A DNA stretch of 64,000 nucleotides from Rugalucina vietnamica (Eukaryota > Mollusca > Bivalvia > Lucinida > Lucinidae): NCBI GenBank assembly GCA_964017185.1, contig OZ024876.1, positions 246,001 through 310,000 of the forward strand, written 5' to 3'. Numbering within the stretch: position 1 is the stretch's first letter; every line of letters starts with the position of its first letter. The notes beneath the pieces were generated by a model that had not been told where the DNA came from, did not search any database, and worked only from the letters and a program-made list of their open reading frames with translations. Of the stretch, positions 52,770 through 63,825 are shown piece by piece. Both the position numbers and the translations under genes were made by a program.

Positions 52770-54735
52770 TTGTTACAAATATAATAAACAAATCAGAAAT
52801 ACTATTTTTAATTTCAATTAACTTGTTTCCGATCTTGATATCCATGCAAAAACTCCTAAGTCTTGAGATTGTAAAGATTCAAAATTTGTTTATCAACCAG
52901 CCGGACATATACTTACTGGAAATTTAAAATAATTTCGGATTTCTAGAATTCGCAAAATTGTTTCTAAAGGTCCGAAGTATAGATTCCCTTCCTACATCAA
53001 TTTCGACAAATGTAGAAAGGAAATGACATCTACATTGAATGATTTCGGTAATCGATGGTGTAAACGAGAGGGTGTTGAGGATAATGCTCTTAAGGAATTG
53101 AAAAGGAGTATATTCACTATCTTGGATAAACGTATAAAGTTTTATTCACATATACTCGTAACTAATCTTTTATTTCCTAAGCCCAAATCGTCATTTAGGC
53201 ATTTGAAGCAGGGTATCCAAGAATTTCAAAGAATGTTTTGGTTCCGGCAGACAAAGCCGCAAACAATTTTGTCGTCGTTTGTTGGCTACTCTACGTTAAC
53301 ACCTTAAAAAACTTAATGTCCTCTTCAACGATTTAACGGTTAAGTTTTCTGTTTGTGTCAATGAAGGCCAAGACAAACTTCATACGATGTACTTGTTACC
53401 TAAGCTTCACAAAAGACCATACAAAGCTAGATTTATTGCAAATTCTAGATCTTGTACTACTACTGAACTTTCTAAATTATTAACTTCCTGTCTTACTGCT
53501 ATCAAATCTAATGTTATAAGATACTGTGAGACAGTGTATGAAACTTCAAATAAAAATTGGTTTTGGTCAATAAAAATTCTGGTGAGGTGCGCAGTAAATT
53601 GAAGTGTAGAGGGTTCCGTGCGACAAGCTTATCCACATATGATTTTTCTACTCTGTATACAACATAACCACACAATTTAATTAAAGAAAAACTTCTGGAT
53701 TAGATAGAGTGGACCTTCAAAAGGGCAATAAAAACAATGGTTCCCTTTATTTGGCACGCAATGACAGAAATGCTTTTTTCACTTCCTCTGACCAAAGTAG
53801 ATATACACTTTGGTCATGTCAGAATGTGTGCGACGCCTTATCTTATCTCCTGAATAATATTTATAGTAGATTTGGGACCAATTTATACAGACAAATTGTT
53901 GAAATTCCGATGGGTACAAATTGCGCACCTGTCGTAGCTGATTTATTTTTATACTGCTACGAAATATATTTCATGGATTCTCTTAACCATGATAATCAAG
54001 CTGATGTTATCGAGGCTTTTAATTCCACTTCTAGGTATCCAGATGACCTTTTGAACATTGACAACCCTTATTTCGAAGGTATGGTCAATCAAATTATCCA
54101 TCTGAACTACAGTTGAACAAAGCCAATATCTCAGATACCGAAGCCCCCTTTTTAGATCTACATCTTTCTGTTGCAAATGGATTTGTTTCTTCTAAAATTT
54201 ATGAGAAGCGCGATAACTTTGATTTTGAAATAGTTAATTTTCCGTTTTTTGATGGTGACGTTCCTGATCGTGCTTCTTATGGTGTATACACTTCGCAACT
54301 TATTAGGTTTGCTAATGTCTGCAATCATGTTACAGACTTCATCGCTCGAAATAAATGTTTAACGGCAAAACTTCTGCAACAGGGCTATCGGTATCATAAA
54401 CTTCGAAAAAAACCTTTTCTAAATTTTATCGTAGACACTATGAATTGATTTTCAAATATAATGTTGGGTTAAGGACGCTTTTAAGTGAGGGCCTTTCGGA
54501 ACCTGAATTTTATGTAACTTGGTTTATAAATTTAAGAAATTAATTTGAATTAATGATTTTTCTTTCAGTTCAGAAAAATCATATCGCATTACAGACACAT
54601 AGGTTATAACTTGTATGTTATGCGACAGTCTGCATGCTTAGTTTTTAACCCAATCATCGTTGATAACTATGCTGCCTTCTTTAATTGCACACCGTCGGGT
54701 CGGGCGTCAGACTCTATGATGGCCCCGACTTTAAG
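52770..54735 (+). pseudogene. Naiad linker + RT, decayed, with TGA in CxC
   Basis: The linker reads FNFN*LVSDLDIHAKTPKS, then TGA (52,864-52,866) GAT TGT, then KDSKFVYQPAGHILTGNLK. The DFGNRWCKREGVEDNALKEL stretch has an intact Trp (53,058). RT parts in order are SSFRHLKQGIQEFQ, LHTMYLLPKLHKRPYKARFI and SNKNWFWSIK, motif A at about 53,640-53,670 (frame broken), LYRQIVEIPMGTNCAPVVAD (B), RYPDDLLNID (C, both Asp present), NGFVSSKIYEKRDNFDFEIV and NPIIVDNYAAFFNCTPSGRA. The usual stop is lost. Several frameshifts. It continues into its 3' UTR. Confidence 0.75.
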
Positions 54736-55012
54736 CTATTCATTTAAGATGGTTGGGGCCGGAGCTTTTTGTCTGTCGCTGGTGTTTTTCTTTTGCTCCG
54801 GAGTAAGTATGTTATTCAGCGCCCAGGTATCTCCATCGTCGGGCAGCTTACTAAATCTGTGAATCCTTGTTTTTGATTCATCAAGATGTTTATCATGACT
54901 TATTTGTTTGTTCTTGATGATACGTTGACTAGTTAGAGATTCACCACGAGGACCGAAGAACTAACTAAATAATATGAACCACTGCAGAAGCTTAGGGTGA
55001 AGTTAGGATCCT
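54736..55012 (+). mobile_element. Naiad 3' UTR, truncated at the palindrome
   Basis: The plus-strand 3' UTR ends exactly after the AGGATCCT palindrome (55,005-55,012, then GTAAAA). The sequence flips there to the minus strand (TGTACAAGTAGCC). Confidence 0.7.
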
Positions 55013-55712
55013 GTAAAATGTACAAGTAGCCAAAGATCAGGAAAAGGCGCAATCAGAAAGGGATTCCCACTCCAAAAACCGAGGTGGGAAAAAAACAAAC
55101 TAACAATCAGGCACTTATACCATGAAACATATCGTAAGCCGAATGAGTAGCTATTTTCCCAATAGGTGGCCACTCAGTTACCTAAGCTTATTCAAAAATA
55201 TGAAAACATACATAAGGCGCCAAAAGCACACAAATTTAAAATACGTAGATACAAGTTACCTTAACTTAATTAAAAATATGAAAACATACATAAGGCGCCA
55301 ACAGCACAAAAAATTTTAAACACCAAGACATAAAACAAAAAGAACCACCACAGAAGTATCGCCTTGGAACGATCAGTAACACAAAGTTACTGGCGAGCTT
55401 AAACCGGTTTTACAGGATCCTAACCTCACCCTCAGTTTCTGCAGCGGTTAATAATATTTAGTAAGTTATTCGGTCCTCGTGGTGAATCTCTAACTAGTCA
55501 ATGAATCATCAAGAACAAACAAGTAAATCATGATAAACATCCTGATGAATCAAAAACAAGGACTCACAGATTGAGTAAGCTGCCCGACGATGGAGATCCC
55601 TGGGCGCCGAATAACCTACTAACTCCGAGGCAAAAGAAAAATACCAGTTGGACCCCGGTGGGCCAAGCAACATACAAGAAGCTCCGGCCCCAACCAACTA
55701 AAACGAATAGCT
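55013..55712 (-). mobile_element. Naiad 3' UTR (minus), with a small internal duplication
   Basis: The tail, structured block (AGGATCCT at 55,414-55,421, AAACCGGTTT beside it) and upstream UTR are all minus strand. A ~60-bp stretch around ATATGAAAACATACATAAGGCGCC is duplicated at 55,199-55,222 and 55,277-55,300. Confidence 0.75.
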
Positions 55713-56700
55713 TTAAGTCGGGGCCATCATAGAGTCTGACGCCCGACCCACCGGCGTGCAATTAAAGAAGGCAGCATAGTTATCAACCATGATTGGGTTA
55801 AAAACTAAGCATGCAGACTGTCGCATAACATTCAAGTTATAACCTATGCGTCTGTAACGTGTTATGATTTTTCTGAACTGAAAAGAAAAATCATTAATTC
55901 CTTTAAGTTTCTTAAATTTGTAAACTAAGTCACCATAAAATTCAGGTTCCGAAAGGCCCTCTCGTAAAAGCGTCTTTAATACAACATTATATTTGGAAAT
56001 CTATTCATAGTGTCTACGATAAAATTTAGAAAAGGGTTTTCGAAGTTTATGATACCGATAGCTCTGTTGGAGAAGTTTTGCCGTTAAACATTTATTTCGA
56101 GCGTTGAAGTCTGTAACATGATTGCAGACTCTAGCAAACCTAATAAGTTGCGAAATGTAAACACCATAAGAAGCACGACGAGGAACGTCACCATCCAAAA
56201 AAGGAAAATTTATTATATCAAAATCGAAGTCATCGCGCTTATCATAAATTTTAGAAGAAACAAATCCATTTGCAACAGAAAGATGTAGATCTAAAAAGGG
56301 GGCTTCGGTATCTGAGATGTTGGCTTTGTTCAACTGAAGTTCATTGGATAAATTTGATTGACCATACCTTCAAAATAAGGGTTGTCAATGTTCAAAAGGT
56401 CATCGAGGTACCTAGATGTGGAATTAAAAGCCTCGATAACATCAGCTTGATTATCATGGTTAAGAGAATCCATGAAATCTCTTTCGTAGCAGTTAAAAAA
56501 CAAATCAGCTACATGAGGTGCGCAATTTGTACCCATCGGAATTCCAACAATTTGTCTGTATAACTTGGTCCCAAATCTACTGTAATATAAATATTATCAA
56601 GGAGATATGACAAGGCGTCGGACACATTCTGACATGACCAAAGTGTATACCGACTTTGGTCAGAGGACACGGACACAGAATTTTGAAAGAGAAGTTTTTT
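55713..56700 (-). pseudogene. Naiad RT, 5'-truncated (before motif B to C-terminus)
   Basis: Read from about 56,700 down: SDQSRYTLWSCQNVSDALSYLLDNIYI-like, GIPMGTNCAPHVADLFFNCY (B), RYLDDLLNIDNPYFEGMVNQ (C, both Asp), NKANISDTEAPFLDLHLSVA, RASYGVYISQLIRFARVCN and LTAKLLQQSYRYHKLRK. The C-terminus ends at TAA (55,713-55,715). Only a few lesions occur (frameshifts near 56,340 and 56,040). It is among the least decayed RT segments here. It is truncated at its 5' end in a non-Naiad flank. Confidence 0.8.
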
Positions 56701-57410
56701 TTCTATTATTTTTCGAATTTCCCATTGTTTTTGTTTGTAAAACTTCCCGACTTTAGGTCAAGAAGTTTGGGACCTGCAATTTTTCATTGTTGGTCGCTGT
56801 TTTCCCCCAAATTAAGAGTCTAAGCATCGATTGTCTTAGTCGTGCGATTCGCGCCAAAACGATTCGTACTTTACTTGAAAATTTCTTTTCTTGAAACTTT
56901 TTGGCCTGAGAGCTGACAAGCTTTTGGACCAGAATTTGTTCAAGCTTCATTGACAGTGACATTGAACGGCTCTAGCAGGGCTGCAACGATCTGTCATAAA
57001 ATTTAAAGAATCTGAATAGTTTTTCTGGTTTGACCTTCCCCCACCCACTTTTTACATATAGTGATTTAAGGTCTTTTTGTTTAATCATTTGAATTGGAAC
57101 TCATGGCTTGAGGTGTTGTCGGTCCAACTGTGGGGTGGTTGACTTGTCGGGGTGGAAAAGAGCTGGTATGTTGTTTCCATACACCGAAGTCTTGTCCGCT
57201 GCTCCTCAGGTTGGCTTTGTTGTTGGTTTTCGGGCTCTGTGTTTGGAAGTGGACAACATCAGGAGATATTTTAGATGCGAACCAGGACTGTAGTATAGGA
57301 TTTGGTAAATCAGTTGGTGGAATTGCTCAGAGCTTGGCTCTCACAAGGAAAATTGGTAACCGAAGAGGCTCCGAAGGATTACGCAGTTTCAATCCTTCAA
57401 AGGGAACAAA
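56701..57410. other. No gene seen
   Basis: 0.7 kb of non-repetitive sequence. A plus-strand frame at 57,130-57,423 contains a Leu-rich run (LLLRLALLLVFGLCVW), but I recognise no family and it runs into a Naiad tail. Confidence 0.35.
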
Positions 57411-57976
57411 AAGGTACAAGTAGGCAAAGATCAGGAAAAGGCGCAATCAGAAAAAGATTCCCACTCCAAAAACCGAGGTGGGAAAAAACCAAACTAACAA
57501 TCAGGTACTTATACCATGAAACATATCGTAAGCCGAATGAGCAGCTATTTTCCCAATAGGTGGCCACTCAGTTACCTTAACTTAACTAAAAATATGAAAA
57601 CATACATAAGGCGCCAACAGCACAAAAAATTTTTAAACACCAAGACATAAAACAAAAAGAACCACTACAGAAGTATCGACTTGGAACGATCAGTAACACA
57701 AAGTTACTGGCGGGCTTAAACCGGTTTTACAGGTACCTAACCTCACCCTCAGCTTCTGCAGTGGTTCACAACATTTAGTTAGTTCTTCGGTCCTCGTGGT
57801 GAATCTCTAACTAGTCAATGAATCATCAAGAACAAACAAATAAATCATGATAAACATCCTGATGAATCAAAAACCAGGACTCACAGATTGAGTAAGCTGC
57901 CCGACGATGGAGATCCCTGGGCGCCGAATAACCTACTAACTCTGGAGCAAAAAAAAAACACCAGTTGGACCCCGGT
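57411..57976 (-). mobile_element. Naiad 3' UTR (minus), cut by a LINE
   Basis: A complete tail with structured block (57,659-57,767) runs to CACCAGTTGGACCCCGGTGG, where the LINE begins. Confidence 0.8.
57659..57767 (-). ncRNA. Conserved structured RNA block of the Naiad pLTR (minus-strand example)
   Basis: The basal arms lie at 57,659-57,673 and 57,753-57,767. The hairpin CAGTAAC/GTTACTG is at 57,691-57,709 and the second hairpin at 57,675-57,690. The palindromes are AGGTACCT (57,731-57,738) and AAACCGGTTT (57,718-57,727). Every element is intact in this copy. Confidence 0.55.
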
Positions 57977-57984
57977 GGACAAAC

Positions 57985-60900
57985 TTGTTGATTCTTATTA
58001 TTTTGGCTGGAGATATAGAAATGAACCCAGGCCCCAGGTTCCAGTGCCGCACGTGCAAGAAGTATTGTAAGGCGGCCGAGAAAGCAGTTAAATGTGAAGA
58101 TTGCGAGAAACGCTTCCATGCGTCTTGCGGAAGTCTTGGTCCCGTTGAGTTACAAAAGATTGAGTCGGGTAATGATTCTTGGTATTGTTCAAACTGCAAA
58201 GCTGAGTGCAGCCTATGCAGTGGTGCTGTTTTGAATTCCCATAAGGCTGTTCAGTGTGACAAATGTGAAATGTGGGTGCACAATAACTGTTCTTTTATGT
58301 CAGACTCAGAGTATGAAGCGATGCAAAACTCAAACTGTACATGGATTTGCCCAAAATGTGACTTTTTCAATTTTTCAGACTCTTTTTTCAATGAACAGTG
58401 TAACTTGGAAAGTGAAAATAGGTTTGACCTACTTGCAAGAGGTCATGAAACCAAGTCCACTGAAACCTTGAATAGCAAAAACAGTTTTATTAGTGGTCTG
58501 AAATTTTCCAGTATCAACATAAACAGTATAAGAGGAAAAAACTTGAGCTGTTGGCCTTCATTGATTTTCATCAATTATCTCAGATTTTGGCGATTCAGGA
58601 AACAAAAATTGACAATTCCATATTAACGTCTGAATTATTTCCGGAATCTTTTCCATACAGCGTGTACAGAAAGGATAGAACCTTAAATGGTGGTGGTCTT
58701 ATGCTTCTTGTACACAAGGACATCCCACACATGCCCCTCACAGAATTGGACAATGACTCAGAGTCAGTTTGGGTCAAACTTTTTATAAATAAGAAAACTC
58801 ACTTTGTGGCTAGCTGCTATCGACCACCTGTCGATGGTCATTTACCAGTATCGGACAATGAAAATGACTTATTGAATTCCCTGGAAAAGTTTGACAATTT
58901 ACTTAGAGAACAGCTTGACAAAATCAAAAATATTAAATAAATAAAGGCAACAAACCCCCCTTAATTCATGTTTTAGGTGATTTTAACTTTAGAGATATTG
59001 TATGGCCGGACAGACTCAGCAAATCTGGGTCATCACTGAGTCAGACGAAGGGTCAGATTTTGATAGATATCATGAATGACCATGGTTTGGAACAATTAGT
59101 CAATTTCCCCACCAGAGAAAGAAATATTTTGGACTTAATTTTGACCTCTCTTCCTGAACAGTTTGTAGACATTCATTCCCCGGATAAGCTCAGTGATCAT
59201 GACATTGTTTCTGGCACATTGAAAATTGCTATCCCCCCTATAAAGAAACCTAGGAGAGAAGTGTATCGTTATCAGAAAGGTGATTATGAATCTATGAGAG
59301 CAGAAACACTTAAATTTGCAAAGGAACGATACTTCAACGGTTACTCAGATACTCGGTCGGTCCAGGAAAATTTCAATCTCATTACATCGTATATTCAGGA
59401 ATCGGCAGATAAACATATCCCCTCAAAAACTAGTCGATCAGTTTCCTCTGTCCCTTGGATAACACCTGAAATAAGAAGGAAGTTTCGCAGAAAAAATGCA
59501 ACTCATGCAAAAGCTAAAAAGACTGGTAGTGCAAAATTTAGATCTAAATTTGAATCTTTACGGAAAGAGATCAAAGCTGATATCAGGAAGCAGCATGATC
59601 TTTATGTGAACAACTTGGTAGGAGATGTTAAGGCTAATCCTAGAGATTTTAACAGGTACATAAACAGTCAGAAAAAAGATACCCAATGTATTCACGCGTT
59701 GAAAACGAGAAATGGAAGTGGAATAGCTCAATCCGAATTTGAGAAGGCGGAAGAATTTAATGGTCAGTTCTCGGATGTTTTCACTAAAAGTGAATACAAA
59801 CAGGTCCCTCTTATGGATAGATCTGCCCCATTCATGCATGATATTGTGGTCACAAAGGAAGGGGTGACCAAACTTCTCAAAGGTCTTAACCCGTCTAAAG
59901 CCTTAGGGCCTGATGAGCTTCATCCCAGAGTCCTAAAAGAACTGGCTATGGAATTAGGGCCGGTATTCGCCCATCTCTTCCAGCAGTCAATACAGGTGAA
60001 ATTCCTAAAGAATGGTCTCTTGCTAATATTTGCCCCCTGTTTAAGAAGGGCGACAGGTCACTTGCCCGCAATTACCGCCCTGTTTCTTTGACATGCATTC
60101 CTTGTAAGCTTCTTGAACATAGTGTATGCTCTAATATTATGGCCCATCTTGATGAACATGAACTCCTGTCGGACAGGCAACAGGCATTTAGGAAATGGCA
60201 TAGCTGTGAAACTCAGTTGACTACAGTGATAAATGACTGGGCCAAAATCTTAGACAAAAAAGGCCAGGTCGACACTTTTATACTCGATTTTGAAAAGGCT
60301 TTCGATACTCCTCCCCATGAACTCCTTAAAAGCAAATTGTTCAGCTATGGAATAGGTGGAACAACACTGAATTGGATAAATGCTTTCCTTTGTTTCAGAC
60401 AACAAAGGGTGGTGGTTAATGGTATTAAATCGGATTGGGCTCCAGTTGTGTCGGGTGTCCCTCAGGGCACCGTTCTCGGCCCCTTACTGTTTTCCTTGTA
60501 TATAAATGACATCTCAGCAGACATCGAGTCTGAAATAAGACTCTTTGCTGATGATTGTGTTTGCAATCGTGAAATCAAGAATGAAGAGGATACATTGAAA
60601 CTTCAAAGAGACATTGATCGCTTAGGCAGTTGGGCTACAAAATGGGGAATGAGATTTCAACCCGTCAAATGCAACATGATGCAGCTGACAAATAAATGGT
60701 CTAGTAAGATACAGGCTAACTACACCCTTGAGGGCACTTTACTGGAAAACGTTGAAAGCATAAAATACCTGGGTGTAACTATCACCAATGATTTGAAATG
60801 GAATACTCATATTTCCAATGTTTGTACAAAGGCTAACAGAACTCTCGGATTCTTGAGGAGAAATTTGTATTCTTGTCCCCCAGATGTGAAAGAAGCAGCT

Positions 60901-61239
60901 TATAAAGGACTGGTGCGGCCAGTCTTGGAATATGGAAGCTCAGTTTGGGACCCTCACACTCATGGCCTCCAGGAAGAGCTGGAAAAGGTCCAAAATCTTG
61001 CGGCAAGTTTTGTGACGGAAAATTATGTTTTTAAAACTGGGAGCATGATTCGCATTTTAGGTCAATTGAAATGGGAATCTCTTAAGAAAAGGAGGAAGGA
61101 TAGTAGACTTATATTGCTATACAAAAGTCTAAAGGGTAAAGCCAGAATACCCACAGATGACCTTATCCCAAAGAATAGGCGTTGTAGAAATCAACACTCT
61201 TTGGCTTTTCAGATACCTTCAGCTAGCAAAGAAGCGTAA
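57985..61239 (+). pseudogene. LINE ORF2-like frame: 2A motif, two PHD fingers, endonuclease, RT (frameshifted)
   Basis: The frame opens with LLILIILAGDIEMNPGP (no ATG; 57,985-58,035). PHD finger 1 follows (CRTCKKYC...CEDCEKRFHASC...WYCSNC, about 58,040-58,200), then finger 2 (CSLCSG...CDKCEMWVHNNC...WICPKC, about 58,207-58,365). After FSSININSIRG a frameshift (near 58,540) leads to the endonuclease: QETKID, GDFNFRDIVW (58,975-59,010) and SDHD (about 59,195). A TAA lies at 58,938. The RT has LNPSKALGPDELHPRVLKEL, another shift near 59,995, NYRPVSLTCIPCKLLEH, ILDFEKAFDTPPHELL (A), SGVPQGTVLGPLLFSLYIND (B) and RLFADDCV (C, about 60,540). Catalytic residues are intact but at least three lesions block translation. 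Confidence 0.85.
58012..58035 (+). other. 2A-like ribosome-skipping motif (DIEMNPGP)
   Basis: DIEMNPGP fits the 2A consensus D(V/I)ExNPG|P exactly and is preceded by a hydrophobic LLILIILAG run. 2A-like motifs are known near the N-terminus of some APE-type LINEs in invertebrates, where they may separate the N-terminal peptide or act as a signal sequence. Activity here is inferred from the motif only. Confidence 0.7.
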
Positions 61240-61447
61240 AAAAGTAGTTTCTTTCAACAGACTATCAGGGACTGGAATGACCAATGTGATTCACTTGTCA
61301 CCCCTGCTGAAATGTCTGATGACTGTGTGTCCAAGTTCGCTTCACTCGTGCGTTCAAGGGACTAATTTCTCCCCCATCCGAACCCCCTGGTGAAACAATG
61401 TCATTTGGCGTGTCACCAGTAAACTATTCAGATTCAGATTCAGATCC

Positions 61448-61918
61448 AGAAGTGAAAAAAGCCTTTCTGTCATTACATGCCAAATAAAGTGAACCATAGT
61501 TTTTAATGCCCTTTTGAAGGTCCACTCTATCAAATCCAGAAGTTTTTCTTTTATTAGATTATGTGGTAATGTTGTATACAGAGTAGAAAATCATACGTGG
61601 ACAAGCTTGTCGCACGGAACCCTCTACACTTCAATTTACTGAGCACCTCACCAGAATTTTTATTGACCAAAACCAATTTTTATTTGAATTTTCATACACT
61701 GTCTCACAGTATCTTATAACATGAGATTTGATAGCAGAAAGACAGGGAGTTAATAATTTAGAAAGTTCAGTGGTAGTACAAGAGCTAGAATTTGCAATAA
61801 ATCTAGCTTTGTATGGTCTTTTGTGAAGCTTAGGTAACCAATACATCATAGGAAGTTTGTCTTGGCCTTCATTGACACAAACAGAAAACTTAACAGGTAA
61901 ATCGTTTAAGTGGGCATT
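61448..61918 (-). pseudogene. Naiad RT fragment (fingers to motif A)
   Basis: Minus strand: LPMMYWLPKLHKRPYKARFI, TTTELSKLLTPCLSAIKSHV, NSNKNWFWSIK, a broken motif A (about 61,590-61,560) and EWTFKRALKTMVHF. The right end meets a plus-strand pLTR at GTGGGCATTAAACCAG. Confidence 0.75.
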
Positions 61919-62770
61919 AAACCAGTTTAAACCCGCCAGTAACTTTGTGTTACTGATCGTTCCAAGGCGGTACTTCTGTGGTGGTTCTTTTTATTTTATG
62001 TCTTGGTGTTTAAAAAATGTGCTGTTGGCGCCTTATGTATGTTCATATTTTTAATTAAGTTAAGGTATCTGAGTGGCTACCTATTGGAAAATAGCTGCTC
62101 ATTCGACTTAGGATATGTTTCATGGTATAAGTACCTGATTGTTGGTTTGGTTTTTTCCCACCTCCGTTTTTGGAGTGGGACCTTTTTTCTGATTGCGCCT
62201 TTTCCTGATCTTTGCCTACTTGTTCCATTCTTACAGCTATTCATTTTAGTTAAGTGGGGCCGTAGCTTCTTGTCTGTTGCTTGGCTCACCGGGATCCAAT
62301 TGGTAAAATTATTTTGCTTATCATGATGTTTATCATGATTTATCTGTTTGTTCTTATGATTGATTGACTAGCTAGAGATTTACCACGAAACCGAAGAACT
62401 AAAAAAATGTTATGAACCACTGCAGAAGCAGTGGGTGAGGTTAGGTACCTATTAAATCGATAAAAGCCCGCCAGTAATTTTATATTACTAATCGTTCCAA
62501 GGCGATACCTCTGTGATGGTTCTTTCGTTTTATGTCTTGGTGTGAAATTTATTGGTGCTGTTGGCGCCTAATGTATATTTTCATATCTTTAGTTAAGTTT
62601 AGGTAACTGCGTGGCCACCTATTGGGAGAATAGCTGCCCATTCGGCTAACGAAATGTTTTCACGGTATAAGTATCTGATTGTTAATTAATTATTTTCCCA
62701 TCTGGGTTTTTGGGTTTAGGAATCGTTTTCTGGTTGCGCGTTTTCCTGATCGTTGCATACTTTACCTTTC
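61919..62770 (+). mobile_element. Naiad pLTR pieces (two, partly scrambled)
   Basis: 61,919-62,228 is a tail starting inside the second palindrome. 62,229-62,770 restarts in the upstream UTR and is complete to the terminus, with AGGTACCT at 62,443-62,450. Its hairpin has AGTAAT-TTTAT-ATTACT, a compensated variant. Confidence 0.7.
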
Positions 62771-62954
62771 TACACATATTCTTCAAAGTTTATCGCACGT
62801 AATTGATATGGAAACGTTATCAAACAAAATCCATGTGTGTGTCCATGTTTGGTTATGATCAAATAATTGAAGAAAAAAAATCAAAACAAAAAATATCTAA
62901 TTTGACATCTGTCGCCGGTTAAGGGCTGATTTTACATGAACAAAGATGACTGAG
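62771..62954. other. No gene seen
   Basis: Short AT-rich gap. Confidence 0.35.
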
Positions 62955-63825
62955 ACTGAGTCTGCAATTATGTTACAAACTTCAACGCTCGAAATAAATG
63001 TTTAACTTCCAAACTTCTCCAATAGGGCTATCGGTATCATAAACTTCGAAATAAAATTTCTAAATTTTATTGTAAACACTATGAAATGACAAGAAGCTCC
63101 GGCCCCAACCAGCTGAAATGAATAGCTTTAAGTTGGGCCATCATAGAGGTGACGCCCGACCCACCGGCGTGCAACTAAGGAAGGCAGCGTAGTTATCAAC
63201 CATGATTGGGTTGAAAACTAAGCATGCAGACTGTCGCATAACATTGAAGTTAACCTATGCGTCTGTAACGTGTTATGATTTTTCTGAACAGAAAAGAAAA
63301 CTCATAACTTTCTATTAGTTTCTTGATTTTGTAAACCAAGTTACCATACAATTCTGGTTCCGAAAGGCCCTCATATAAAAGCGTCCTGAACGCAACATTA
63401 TATTTGGAAATCAATTCATAGTGTCTACGATAAGTTTTAGAAAATGTTTTTCGAAGTTTATGATACCGATAGCCCTGTTGGAGAAGCTTTGCCGTTAAAC
63501 ATTTATTCCGAGCGTTGACGTCTGTTACATTATTGCAGACTCTAGCAAACCTAATAAGTTACGAAGAACGTCACCATCCAAAAAAGGAGAATTTACTATA
63601 TCAAAAACAAAGTCATCGCGCTTATCATAAATTTTAGAAGAAACAAATCCATTTGCAACAGAAAGATGTAGATCTAAAAAAGGGGGTTTCGGTATCTGAG
63701 ATATTGGCTTTGTTCAACTGAAGTTCAGGTGGATATATTTGACCATACCTTCAAAATAAGGGTTGTCAATGTTCCAAAGGTCATTGAGGTACCTAGATGT
63801 GGAATAAAAAGCCTCGATGTATGTT
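62955..63825. pseudogene. Inverted pair of Naiad RT C-terminal fragments
   Basis: Plus-strand 62,955-63,086 encodes the CNHV.NFNARNKCL..KLLQ.GYRYHKL stretch. It then flips to minus-strand 63,088-63,825, which covers the beginning of the 3' UTR back through NPIMVDNYA, LTAKLLQQGYRYHKLRK and the region near NIDNPYFEGMV. At about 63,822 it flips again to a plus-strand tail. Confidence 0.7.

Larger units (their letters stand above)
57977..61447 (+). mobile_element. CR1/L2-type LINE, decayed, ~3.5 kb
   Basis: It begins abruptly in a Naiad 3' UTR and ends in a short microsatellite-like (ATTCAG)3 tail (61,426-61,445), as CR1/L2 elements do. Domain order is a 2A-like motif, two PHD fingers, APE endonuclease, then RT. 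There is no flanking duplication. The Naiad sequence on the right (RT, minus) does not continue the left flank (3' UTR, minus): about 1 kb between them is missing. Confidence 0.8.

Noticed and set aside
57130..57423. 97-codon frame with a Leu-rich segment as a membrane protein or NXPE exon
   Set aside because: No family resemblance, no splice sites in phase, and its end lies in a Naiad tail.
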